Shown: positions 9,332 to 17,100 of the stretch, one piece after another | How positions within the stretch are numbered: position 1 is the first letter of the stretch | Layout: every line of letters begins with the position of its first letter | NCBI GenBank assembly: GCA_041743835.1 | Contig: JBGTLW010000320.1 | Span: 1-24,311 of the forward strand | Length of the DNA: 24,311 nt | From: JBGTLW01 sp041743835 | GTDB taxonomy: Bacteria > Planctomycetota > Phycisphaerae > Phycisphaerales > Phycisphaeraceae | Direction: 5' to 3' | Program-made: the position numbers and the translations under genes | Notes under the pieces: model-generated | What the model was told of the DNA's origin: nothing | Database searches by the model: none | What the model saw: the letters and a program-made list of their open reading frames with translations, nothing else

Positions 9332-11866
9332 ATGCAGACTCTACTGATCGCGGTGGGGGCCGGGCTGGCTTTCATTGTGGCGTACCACACCTACGGCCGA
9401 TGGCTCGGCTCAAAGATCTTCAACGTCTCGGCCGACCTGGTCTGCCCGTCGCATCGGCTGCGCGATGACAAGGACTATGTGCCCACGCCCAAGGCCATCG
9501 TCTTCGGGCACCACTTCACGAGCATCGCGGGCACCGGGCCGATCGTTGGGCCCGCGATCGCGGTGATGTGGGGCTGGCTCCCGGCTCTGCTGTGGGTTGT
9601 GCTGGGCAGCATCTTCATCGGGGCGGTGCATGACTTTGGGGCGCTGGTGGTCTCGCTGCGGAACAACGGGCAGACGGTCGGCGACATCGCGGGGCGGGTG
9701 CTCAACAAGCGCGTCCGCCTGCTGTTCCTCTTCGTGTTGTTCATGGCCCTGACGATTGTGCTGGCGATCTTCGGGCTGGTGATCGCGGCGGTGTTTCGGC
9801 AGTACCCCTCCGCGATTTTTCCGTGCCTGGTGCAGATCCCCATCGCGGTGTTGATTGGTCTTTGGCTGCATCGGCAGGGGCGGGGCATCTTCTGGCCATC
9901 GCTGATCGCGCTGGCGGTGATGTACCTGACGGTGGTGTTTGGCGACCAGAACACCCCCGTCGCGGACCTGCCCTGGCTGCCGGTGATTATTTCCGGGGGG
10001 ATCAACGCGGTGGAGTCGGCGTTGCACGGTTTTAACGCGTACATGGCTTCGCTCTCGACGATCACGTGGGTGGCGCTGCTGCTGGTGTATTCGTATGTCG
10101 CGTCGGTCTTGCCGGTGTGGACGCTGTTGCAGCCGCGGGATTACATCAACAGTTTGCAGCTTATCTCGGCGTTGGCGTTGATCGTGGTGGGGCTGGTTGT
10201 GGCGGCGGTGATTGGGGGTGCGCCGCCGGTGGAGGGGGCGGATCGTCAGCCGTTGGAGGTGGTCGCGCCGATGGTGAAGTGGGACCCGGCGGGTGCGCCG
10301 CTGATCTTCCCGTTTCTGTTCATCACGATTGCCTGCGGCGCGATCTCGGGGTTCCATTGCCTGGTCAGCTCCGGCACGAGCAGCAAACAACTCGACAACG
10401 AGCGCGATGCCCGGTTCGTGGGGTACGGCAGCATGTTGACCGAAGGGTTTTTGGCGACGCTGGTGATTCTGGCGTGTGTGGCGGGGTTGGGGTTGGGGAC
10501 ATGGCCAAACGCGACGATGGTATGGAAGCCCAAATCTGGCGTTGATCCGAACACTGTCTCCATCAATATGTTCGTGACCACAGCGGATGGAAAAAAACTT
10601 CGAATAGAACCTGGAAGGGAAACGTACTCTCTTGTTGGTGTGGGAGGCATAGAAACACGCCCGATCCAGGAGGTTACGTATGTTAGAGAAGCTGGAGTGT
10701 GGATCGGACGGTCAGATTCGCAACAATCACTGTGGGGAGTAAATGTTGCTCAAGTGGGCGAGCAGGCATGGGCTCAGCGTTACACCTCTTGGTCCGGTTC
10801 CAGCGGCCTCACATCCACCGTCGGCGCCTTCGTCGATGGTTCAGCGAACTTCCTCAAGGCGATTTGGGTGCCGTCGGGGGTGGCGATTGCGTTGATGGGG
10901 GTGCTGGTCGCGTCGTTTGCGGGGACGACGCTGGACACGGCCTGCCGGTTGCAGCGGTATGTGGTGCAGGAGTTGGCGGGGGCGCTGGGGCCAGACGCTT
11001 CGCTGCGCTTAGCGTCGGCTTGTTTGCATTGTGAGTATGACCTGACGGGCAACGTGACGGGCGCGTGTCCGGAGTGTGGGGCACCCATGATGGAGGGAAG
11101 CGCAGCACCGCCCGGCAGGGCGGTGGTCAAGGGCGCGGTGCAGACACAGACGCCACCGCCCTCCCGGGCGGTGCTGGGGTGGTGGAATCCGTTGATGTGG
11201 CTATCGAACAAACACGGGGCAACGATCTTCGCGGTGGTGGTCGCGCTGGCGATTGCGGCGATGCCGACCCCGGGTCATGCCCGGGTCAGCCTATGGCACG
11301 CCTTGAAATATGGGTATGAATACTTCGATCTCAGCGCCGCGCTGAGCAACACCCACAGCGGCGGCACTAGTGGGATCTTCGGCTCTAACTCGCCCCCATC
11401 ACAAGCATGGCCGGGCATAACAACGTCTATCGCTGGCGGTTGGGAATGGCTCACGCACCACGGTGGCAAGGGCGGGATGATTCTTTGGCCGATGTTCGGG
11501 GCGACGAATCAACTGCTTGCGGGGCTGGCGTTCCTGGTGATCGCGTTTTACCTGTGGCGGCGGGGCAAGCCGATCTGGTTCCTTGTGCTGCCGTTGGTGT
11601 TCATGCTCATCATGCCGGCGTGGGCGATGATCGTGCTTCTGCCGCAGTGGTTGGATGCGGATGCCGCGGCGGGGGGGATCAATTGGCCTCTGGTCCTGAT
11701 CGCGGGGGCGACGCTGGTGCTGGAGGTCTGGATGATTGTGGAGGCGCTGCTCCTGATGCCGCGCGTGCGTGGGGTGATCGAGAAAGAACTCCCCGGCTCG
11801 TCACCCACCGCGCTGAAGCAACCCAAGCGCGGGACCGAGTCAGCGGTCGGTGCGGATTCGCCCTGA
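9332..11866 (+). CDS. cstA: CstA-family carbon-starvation/pyruvate transporter with zinc-ribbon and other insertions
   Basis: An 844-residue polytopic inner-membrane protein; the family (CstA, YjiY/BtsT) takes up pyruvate and peptides. The N-terminal core is typical: GRWLGSKIFNVS, TPKAIVFGHHFTSIAGTGPIVGPAIAVMWGW, FIGAVHDFGALVVSLRNNGQTVGDIAG, later CGAISGFHCLVSSGTSSKQLDNE (motifs given in pieces), the block VGAFVDGSANFLKAIWVPS, and near the end ILWPMFGATNQLLAGLAF. Two features are unusual. Residues about 397-480 are an AT-richer, non-hydrophobic insert. Residues 564-582 form a zinc ribbon (CLHC…CPEC; Cys564, 567, 579, 582) in a loop that also carries several palindromic DNA units. The family is usually about 700 residues or less, so the extra length is in these loops. 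The last 27 bp overlap the 3' end of mfd on the opposite strand. Confidence 0.9.
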   Translation: MQTLLIAVGAGLAFIVAYHTYGRWLGSKIFNVSADLVCPSHRLRDDKDYVPTPKAIVFGHHFTSIAGTGPIVGPAIAVMWGWLPALLWVVLGSIFIGAVHDFGALVVSLRNNGQTVGDIAGRVLNKRVRLLFLFVLFMALTIVLAIFGLVIAAVFRQYPSAIFPCLVQIPIAVLIGLWLHRQGRGIFWPSLIALAVMYLTVVFGDQNTPVADLPWLPVIISGGINAVESALHGFNAYMASLSTITWVALLLVYSYVASVLPVWTLLQPRDYINSLQLISALALIVVGLVVAAVIGGAPPVEGADRQPLEVVAPMVKWDPAGAPLIFPFLFITIACGAISGFHCLVSSGTSSKQLDNERDARFVGYGSMLTEGFLATLVILACVAGLGLGTWPNATMVWKPKSGVDPNTVSINMFVTTADGKKLRIEPGRETYSLVGVGGIETRPIQEVTYVREAGVWIGRSDSQQSLWGVNVAQVGEQAWAQRYTSWSGSSGLTSTVGAFVDGSANFLKAIWVPSGVAIALMGVLVASFAGTTLDTACRLQRYVVQELAGALGPDASLRLASACLHCEYDLTGNVTGACPECGAPMMEGSAAPPGRAVVKGAVQTQTPPPSRAVLGWWNPLMWLSNKHGATIFAVVVALAIAAMPTPGHARVSLWHALKYGYEYFDLSAALSNTHSGGTSGIFGSNSPPSQAWPGITTSIAGGWEWLTHHGGKGGMILWPMFGATNQLLAGLAFLVIAFYLWRRGKPIWFLVLPLVFMLIMPAWAMIVLLPQWLDADAAAGGINWPLVLIAGATLVLEVWMIVEALLLMPRVRGVIEKELPGSSPTALKQPKRGTESAVGADSP
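10520..10780 (+). other. AT-richer in-frame insert inside cstA
   Basis: Across about 260 bp the base composition falls to roughly half GC, against clearly higher GC on both sides, and A-runs such as GGAAAAAAAC appear. It encodes a hydrophilic, beta-rich stretch (for example VSINMFVTTADGKKLRIEP and RPIQEVTYVREAGVWIG) between two conserved CstA blocks (GLGLGTW before, SGLTSTVGAFVDGSANF after). It is in frame, and probably a loop outside the membrane. The boundaries are approximate. Origin by insertion is inferred from composition and lack of family character. Confidence 0.6.
10994..11016. repeat. Small palindrome inside cstA, before the zinc ribbon
   Basis: GACGCT (10994-10999) and AGCGTC (11011-11016) pair around TCGCTGCGCTT. 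It is read through in frame as DASLRLAS, immediately before the first zinc-ribbon cysteine. Confidence 0.55.
11106..11125. repeat. Palindromic unit A inside cstA
   Basis: CACCGCCC (11106-11113) and GGGCGGTG (11118-11125) pair perfectly around GGCA. It lies just after the zinc ribbon, in frame, and matches a second copy 48 bp downstream in both arms, but not in its loop. Confidence 0.75.
11154..11173. repeat. Palindromic unit B inside cstA
   Basis: The same arms CACCGCCC (11154-11161) and GGGCGGTG (11166-11173) flank TCCC. Identical arms with different 4-nt loops in two nearby copies suggest a repeated element rather than chance. Confidence 0.75.
11266..11287. repeat. Imperfect palindrome inside cstA
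   Basis: CCCGGG (11269-11274) and CCCGGG (11280-11285) flank TCATG, with GA (11266-11267) and TC (11286-11287) pairing outside a one-base bulge. It is read as PTPGHARV between two membrane parts of the protein. Confidence 0.5.
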
Positions 11867-14800
11867 TTTTCGTGGATTGGGTGGCGCGGCCTTGCGTGAA
11901 GGGCTGGGCGAAGTAGTTGGCGGAGAGCTTGGCGCTGGCGGTTTCTGTCCCGGCTCGGCAGGCGTTTGCTGATTCCGCAGCGGGCGCACCAGCAGCTTGC
12001 GCAGCACCGCCAGCAGCGTGGCGGGCTCTTTGAGGTACGAGCCCGGTGGGCGGTAGTACAGCGTGGCGGTGTCAATCACGGACACGCGGCCCGGCGCGTC
12101 ATCGAAGACATGCGCCAGATTCGCCCGCTCCTGGAGCTTGAAGATCAGGTCATGGTCCTCGAGCTTGATGAGATCGATGAACAGGTGTGACGCGGCGATG
12201 CGGATTTCGGTGAGGTCGATGAGCCGCTGGGCATCGGGCGGTGGGTCGCCGAAGGCATCGCGCATGGCGGCTTCGACCTTGGCGAGCTCCGCCAAGTCTG
12301 CGGCCCGGGAGAGGCGGCGGTATGTCTCGATGCGGTGCTTGTCCGAGGGGATGTAGCGCTTGGGCAGCGACCCGGCGACGGGGAGGTCCAGGTGTGTCTT
12401 GGCGGGCTCGATGATGGGCTCGCGTTTGAGTCGCTTGGTCTCCTGTTCAAGGAGGAGGCAATACATTTCGTAGCCCACGGCTGCGATGTGGCCGGACTGC
12501 TCCTTGCCCAGCAGGTTGCCCGCGCCGCGGATTTCGAGGTCTCGCATGGCGATCTTGAAGCCGGCGCCGAGCATGGAGTATTGCTCGATAGCGCGCAGGC
12601 GTTTGGCGCTGACTTCATTGATGGTGCGGTCCGGGGGGAGCAGGAGGTAGCAGTAGGCGCGGTGCTTGTATCGACCGACACGGCCGCGGAGCTGGTGGAG
12701 GTCCGCGAGGCCGAAGTGGTCGGCCTGGTTGATGAAGATGGTGTTGGCGGTGGGGATGTCGATGCCCGACTCGATGATGGTGGTGGAGACAAGGATGTCT
12801 GCCTCGCGTCGGACGAACTTGAGCATGACGTCTTCGAGTTGTCGCGGCGGCATCTGGCCGTGACCGATGACGATGCGTGCGTCGGGCACGAGCTTCTGGA
12901 TGTCGTCGGCGACCGACTCGATGTTGTACACGCGGTTGTGTACGAAGAAGCATTGGCCATCGCGGCTAAGCTCGCGGATCAGCGCCTGCTGGATTCGCTT
13001 GGCGTTGTAGGGGATGACTTCGGTGACGACAGCGCGGCGGTCCACAGGGGCTGTGGTGAGGCTGCTGATATCCCGCAGGCCGATCATCGACATGTGCAGG
13101 GTGCGTGGGATTGGCGTGGCGGTGAGCGTGAGCACGTCTGCGGTGAGGCGGAAGCTGAGCAGCTTGTGCTTGTGTTCGACGCCGAAGCGTTGCTCTTCGT
13201 CGATGATGACCAGGCCGAGGTCTTTGAAGACGACATCCTGCGAGAGAAGGCGGTGCGTGCCGACGATGATGTCCACCTTGCCCTCCGCGGCATCTTGCAG
13301 GACGCGGCGCTGCTCGGCATCGGTCTTGAAGCGTGACAGCGACTCGATGCGGAAGGGGTAATCCGCGAACCGGCCGCGGAACGTCTTTTCGTGCTGCTCC
13401 GCGAGCACGGTGGTGGGCACGAGCACCGCGGTCTGCTTGCCGGCTTCCGCGGCCTTGAACGCGGCGCGGATGGCGACCTCGGTCTTCCCAAACCCTACAT
13501 CCCCGCAGATCAAGCGGTCCATGGGGGTCCGGCCCTGCATGTCGCGCTTGATGGATGCGATCGCGGATAGCTGGTCTTCGGTCTCGTCGTAGGGGAACTC
13601 GGCCTCGAACTCGCGCTGCCACAGCGTGTCGGCGGGGTAGCTGATGCCCGGCTGCGTCTCGCGCGCCACCTGCACACGCAGCAGCTCCGCGGCCATGTCC
13701 TTCACGGCCTCGGCGACCTGCCCCTTCTGCCGCGCCCACCTCTTGCCGCCAAGCATCGACAGCGGCGGCTTGCCCTGGAACCCACCGATGTATTTCTGGA
13801 TCAGGTCGATCTGCGTCGCGGGGACGTGGAGCAGGGCCTTGTGATCGAACTCGAGGGTGAGGTATTCCTGCGACCCGGGGTTGTCGGGGTGGGTAGCGTC
13901 GCCTTTGCGGGCCTTCATGGCCTTGAGGCCGACGAACCTTGCGATGCCATGATCGACGTGGACCACGTAGTCGCCGACTTCGAGATCGAGGAAGGCATCC
14001 GAGGCCTGCCCGGTCGGGTTGGCGATGACTTTGCGGACGCGGCGGGTGACCTCGTAGCGGTGGAACAGCTCGTGGTGCGGGATGAGGATGAGCGAGGGGT
14101 TCTCCTCCCAAACGAAGCCGTGGTGCAGCGGCGTGATCGGTGTCTCGATTCGCGTCGAGACCTCGTGGCAGTGCTCTTCCAGCAGCTCGCGGAGGCGGTC
14201 GGCCTCGGCCTGATGACGGCAAGGCACGACCACCTGCTTGGCACGATCCGAAGCCAGAGCGCCCAGCTCCAGGATGGCGGTTTTGGCGTCCGTGTCGATC
14301 GGCGGGAGCTGGGTAATCGGTAGGGCGATGCGCGAGCGTTCGTCCCCGCGTCCGGAGTATTCGTTGATCTCGATGTGGGGCCGGGCGATGAGTCGTTTGA
14401 AAACCGTGTTGGGCGGGTGGATCCCGGTTGAGTTGGTGAGCCGTTCGTAGTAGCCGCGCGCCTGCTCGGTCAGCTCGACGACCTCGTGCATGACGACGAC
14501 ATACTCGGGCGCGAGCAGGTCGATGAGGCACGCGTCGTGGTCATCGGACTGGATGTGGTCGGCTGAGGCACCAATGACACTGACACGGCTCATCGCCCGG
14601 CCGGTTGCGAGGGTGTTGGGATCGATGGCGTGGAGCGTGTCGATCTGGTCGCCGAAGAAATCGATGCGGATGGGGGCAAGCGGTGTTTCGCGGCCGTGCG
14701 CATCGGTCAGCGTGCCGGCGGCGGGGTAGAGGTCGATGATCCCGCCGCGGACCGCGAAGTCGCCAGGCTCGTCGATCGCGTCCTGCCGCTGGTACCCCGA

Positions 14801-15325
14801 CTCGGCCAGCCAAAGGATCAGGTGGTTCGGCGCGTACTCCGCACCCACACTGAGTGTCAGTGAGAGCTTGGCGACGGACTCGGCACGCGGGACCGCCTGC
14901 ATAAGCGCCTGGATGGGTGCGACCAGGACCGACGCCGACGGCGTGTTGGCTGGACGGTGGGACGCGATCGAATCGACGACGGAGAGGCGTTCTGCGAGGA
15001 GTTCGAGGCTGACCGCCGACTCGCCCGGCAGGACTTCCAGCGCGCCGAATCGCTGCGTCGTGAGGGGGCGGCCGGCCTGGGTGAACAACTCGAGGTCTTC
15101 GAGCGCATCGTCCGCTTCATCGAGGTGAGCCACGACGTAGAGGACCGGCTGGCCCAGTTTCAGCGCCAAGGCCCCGGCCAGGAGGTTGGTGGAAGAGCCC
15201 CGACTGCCCTCGCCGACCAGCGGGGGGATGGTGTCGCCCGGCCGAAGACGCGCAAGCCGACGCGCCAGCGCATCAACGTGCGCGGACTCGGCGATTTGAT
15301 CGAGCCAGGACAAAGGGTTGGGCAT
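11840..15325 (-). CDS. mfd: Transcription-repair coupling factor Mfd
   Basis: An 1161-residue cytoplasmic ATP-dependent DNA translocase that removes RNA polymerase stalled at DNA lesions and recruits UvrA. Domain order is standard: a UvrB-like N-terminal module, the CarD-like RNA-polymerase-interaction domain (EVGDYVVHVDHGIARFVG, near residue 450), and the RecG-like helicase core with Walker A (CGDVGFGKTEVAIRA, near 607), a DEEQ box (IIDEEQRFGVEHKHK, near 709), TATPIPRTLHMSM, and the translocation motif around GAGNLLGKEQSGHIAAVG. A C-terminal TRCF domain (PVAGSLPKRYIPSDKHRIE) follows. It ends in a Pro/Ser/Lys-rich tail, part of which overlaps the end of cstA. The ATG at 15325 lies 9 nt after a TAAACT box. 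Confidence 0.97.
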   Translation of the reverse strand: MPNPLSWLDQIAESAHVDALARRLARLRPGDTIPPLVGEGSRGSSTNLLAGALALKLGQPVLYVVAHLDEADDALEDLELFTQAGRPLTTQRFGALEVLPGESAVSLELLAERLSVVDSIASHRPANTPSASVLVAPIQALMQAVPRAESVAKLSLTLSVGAEYAPNHLILWLAESGYQRQDAIDEPGDFAVRGGIIDLYPAAGTLTDAHGRETPLAPIRIDFFGDQIDTLHAIDPNTLATGRAMSRVSVIGASADHIQSDDHDACLIDLLAPEYVVVMHEVVELTEQARGYYERLTNSTGIHPPNTVFKRLIARPHIEINEYSGRGDERSRIALPITQLPPIDTDAKTAILELGALASDRAKQVVVPCRHQAEADRLRELLEEHCHEVSTRIETPITPLHHGFVWEENPSLILIPHHELFHRYEVTRRVRKVIANPTGQASDAFLDLEVGDYVVHVDHGIARFVGLKAMKARKGDATHPDNPGSQEYLTLEFDHKALLHVPATQIDLIQKYIGGFQGKPPLSMLGGKRWARQKGQVAEAVKDMAAELLRVQVARETQPGISYPADTLWQREFEAEFPYDETEDQLSAIASIKRDMQGRTPMDRLICGDVGFGKTEVAIRAAFKAAEAGKQTAVLVPTTVLAEQHEKTFRGRFADYPFRIESLSRFKTDAEQRRVLQDAAEGKVDIIVGTHRLLSQDVVFKDLGLVIIDEEQRFGVEHKHKLLSFRLTADVLTLTATPIPRTLHMSMIGLRDISSLTTAPVDRRAVVTEVIPYNAKRIQQALIRELSRDGQCFFVHNRVYNIESVADDIQKLVPDARIVIGHGQMPPRQLEDVMLKFVRREADILVSTTIIESGIDIPTANTIFINQADHFGLADLHQLRGRVGRYKHRAYCYLLLPPDRTINEVSAKRLRAIEQYSMLGAGFKIAMRDLEIRGAGNLLGKEQSGHIAAVGYEMYCLLLEQETKRLKREPIIEPAKTHLDLPVAGSLPKRYIPSDKHRIETYRRLSRAADLAELAKVEAAMRDAFGDPPPDAQRLIDLTEIRIAASHLFIDLIKLEDHDLIFKLQERANLAHVFDDAPGRVSVIDTATLYYRPPGSYLKEPATLLAVLRKLLVRPLRNQQTPAEPGQKPPAPSSPPTTSPSPSRKAAPPNPRKSGRIRTDR

Positions 15326-15334
15326 GACACGGTC

Positions 15335-15340
15335 AGTTTA
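15335..15340 (-). promoter_or_regulatory. -10 box TAAACT just before mfd (leaderless-type promoter)
   Basis: On the minus strand TAAACT (15340-15335) ends 9 nt before the mfd ATG. A GCTGAC sequence 16 bp upstream of it is a weak -35 candidate. No ribosome binding site is visible. Confidence 0.5.
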
Positions 15341-15427
15341 GCGATTCGCGGTCGCGGTCAGCGTGCGTGTCGGCTTTGTGGATGAAATGGCAGAGCAGTT
15401 TTGCGTGCGCATGGAAGGCGAGGCGGT

Positions 15428-15991
15428 TTAGTCTGAATGCCGCGGGCCGTCCTTGCGATGGGTGGTCAGGACGACGGGCACGTCGTACCGGCTGGAGATG
15501 GGTGGCGCGGGTGTTTCGGTCAGCGGGACGCTATCGAGCGTGAGAAGCATGGCGATCTCATCACAGGCGTCGTTCTTCGGGCAGCGGACGCAGTCGGCCC
15601 AGACCTTGTGCGGGAGGTTGGCCCGGTCCATCACCTCGAAGCCGAGCTTCTCGAAAAACACGCGTTCGTAGGTCAGCGTCATCACCTTGCGGATACGCAG
15701 TTTCTCCGCCTCGGCGATGCAGGCTTTCACCAGGTCGCGGCCGATGCCCCGGCCCCTCGCTCCGGGCGCGACCGCCAGCGCGACCACTTCCGCGAGGTCG
15801 GCCCAGATGATCGACAGGCCGCACACGCCGATGACCTGCTGCGGGTCCGCGTCATCCACCGCGACCTGAAACTCGCGCAGGTTCTCGTACAGCGCAGCCA
15901 GCGACCGCGGCAGCATCTGCCCGAACTCGGCGCAGTCGTTGATGATCTTGCCCATCGCGGGTACGTCGGCGATGTAAGCTCGTCTGATCAT
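15428..15991 (-). CDS. GNAT N-acetyltransferase, short ArgA-like (N-acetylglutamate synthase type)
   Basis: A 187-residue protein. The N-terminal part MIRRAYIADVPAMGKIIN, the acetyl-CoA-binding VVALAVAPGARGRGIGRDLV (motif A, with the R/Q-x-x-G-x-G/A pyrophosphate loop RGRGIG) and FFEKLGFEVM (motif B) define the GNAT fold. The C-terminal HKVWADCVRCPKNDACDEIAM has three Cys in the pattern seen in short stand-alone ArgA proteins, which acetylate glutamate at the first step of arginine synthesis. About 30 further Pro-rich residues follow. No other arginine gene is nearby, so the substrate is inferred from the Cys block only. The start at 15991 lacks a clear ribosome binding site. It is followed 102 nt later by mfd, which has its own promoter. 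Confidence 0.78.
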   Translation of the reverse strand: MIRRAYIADVPAMGKIINDCAEFGQMLPRSLAALYENLREFQVAVDDADPQQVIGVCGLSIIWADLAEVVALAVAPGARGRGIGRDLVKACIAEAEKLRIRKVMTLTYERVFFEKLGFEVMDRANLPHKVWADCVRCPKNDACDEIAMLLTLDSVPLTETPAPPISSRYDVPVVLTTHRKDGPRHSD

Positions 15992-16087
15992 GGGCTTGGA
16001 TGGTGCGATGGTGGGATGGTGATGGAGCCCCAGCGGTTTACGCGGGGCGGGGGTGGAGCGGCAAGGGTTGTACGGATGGCCGCTGGC

Positions 16088-16894
16088 TTAAGAGGGGTAT
16101 TCTACTGTAACTGCATCGCGGGTCGCCAGTGTGTGTGGCCTTACACCCAGACGGATACGGTGCATGTGCTTGGTCATGCGGTGGGTGTCGGCCTCGGGGA
16201 ACCACGCGTACACGTTCCGTGTCTTGTCCGAATCGCGATCGTTGACCAAGACCTGCGCAGCCAATTCAGTGCCAATCTGCGTATCGATGCCGATTTGATC
16301 GAGCGGGATCACTGCTTCCACACGGTAACCCCAATCGGTCGCCACGGCCTCGTAGGTGATTGTGGGCGATTTTCTCTTGAGTTCCTGGTTGCCACGGAAG
16401 TCCCGCGTGTCGAGTTGGCTCCCGTTCGCATCCTTTGATATGCCGGGGTTAATGAGGAACTGGACTTTCTCCTTGCCGGTGATGCTGTCGGCTATGAAAA
16501 TCTCGATCGAGTCGTAATCGTAAATCGGTTGCCCCAAAGGAGCTTCGAGGGCATGGTCATCGCGTACATCCACGCAAACAAGCAGCCCGCGCTCATCCCA
16601 CGCGATGCGGACGGTGGCGGCCTGGTCATCCGGCTGTCTCTGTTGGTAACCGCCCGCTGCGACGAGTGGGTAGGTTGTCAGGCCAGCCATCACCCAGTCG
16701 CGGTCGTCGCCATCGATCTGGATGGCTTCCAACTGCGGGACCTCATAAATGATCTCCTGCGGTTGAGGCTGCTTATCTGGAGGAACTTCGCCGGCCTCGC
16801 GGCCTGCGGGCTTGTCATCTGCCCATACAACGGAAGCACAGAGGCACAGGCCAAACAGCAGCCCGATGCTCACACGGAATTTCATGCTGTGCAT
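16088..16894 (-). CDS. Secreted CBM9/DOMON-like domain protein
   Basis: A 268-residue protein. Three in-frame ATGs lie close together (16909, 16894, 16885); the middle one has AGGA 8 nt upstream and is chosen. The N-terminus is a signal peptide (MKFRVSIGLLFGLCLCAS, then VVWAD with a likely cut after WA), so the protein is exported. After a short Pro/Gln-rich linker comes a beta-sandwich of the carbohydrate-binding family 9 kind: IQIDGDDRDWVMAGL, ATVRIAWDERGLLVCVDVRDD, DYDSIEIFIAD, WGYRVEAVIPLDQIGI. This DOMON-like fold binds sugars or, in related proteins, other ligands. No catalytic domain is attached and no glycosidase lies nearby. Its GC looks somewhat lower than that of its neighbours. 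The role is unknown; the domain is fairly sure. Confidence 0.78.
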   Translation of the reverse strand: MHSMKFRVSIGLLFGLCLCASVVWADDKPAGREAGEVPPDKQPQPQEIIYEVPQLEAIQIDGDDRDWVMAGLTTYPLVAAGGYQQRQPDDQAATVRIAWDERGLLVCVDVRDDHALEAPLGQPIYDYDSIEIFIADSITGKEKVQFLINPGISKDANGSQLDTRDFRGNQELKRKSPTITYEAVATDWGYRVEAVIPLDQIGIDTQIGTELAAQVLVNDRDSDKTRNVYAWFPEADTHRMTKHMHRIRLGVRPHTLATRDAVTVEYPS

Positions 16895-17004
16895 CGTCTG
16901 TATCCTCATGACGCATTCGCTTGCAGGCTTGGCTCGCTTTGTGATGTGCCGCCACGCACCGCTTGATACACCGTTCCAGCGGCCGGGCGCGATTAGTCTA
17001 CGCT

Positions 17005-17032
17005 ATAGTAGCACAATCGCGGCGGGATTCCA
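17005..17032 (-). promoter_or_regulatory. Candidate promoter for the CBM9-like gene
   Basis: On the minus strand TGGAAT (17032-17027) and TACTAT (17010-17005) are 16 bp apart, in the AT-richest part of the 206-nt gap between the PIN/TRAM gene and this one. The match to consensus is modest. Nothing else is seen in the gap. Confidence 0.3.
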
Positions 17033-17100
17033 CGTATTGTTAAGCGTTGGGTGAGGTTTTGGGGACATCGCAAGAATCATAGTCATGCGGTCGGGGCGTT

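Noticed and set aside
10520..11290. Intein or mobile element inside cstA
   Set aside because: No intein splice motifs, homing endonuclease or transposase sequence; the inserts are short loops.
12966..14531. Second minus-strand frame (521 codons) within mfd
   Set aside because: Out-of-frame reading of mfd with an Arg/Pro/His-rich translation; all Mfd motifs are in the other frame.
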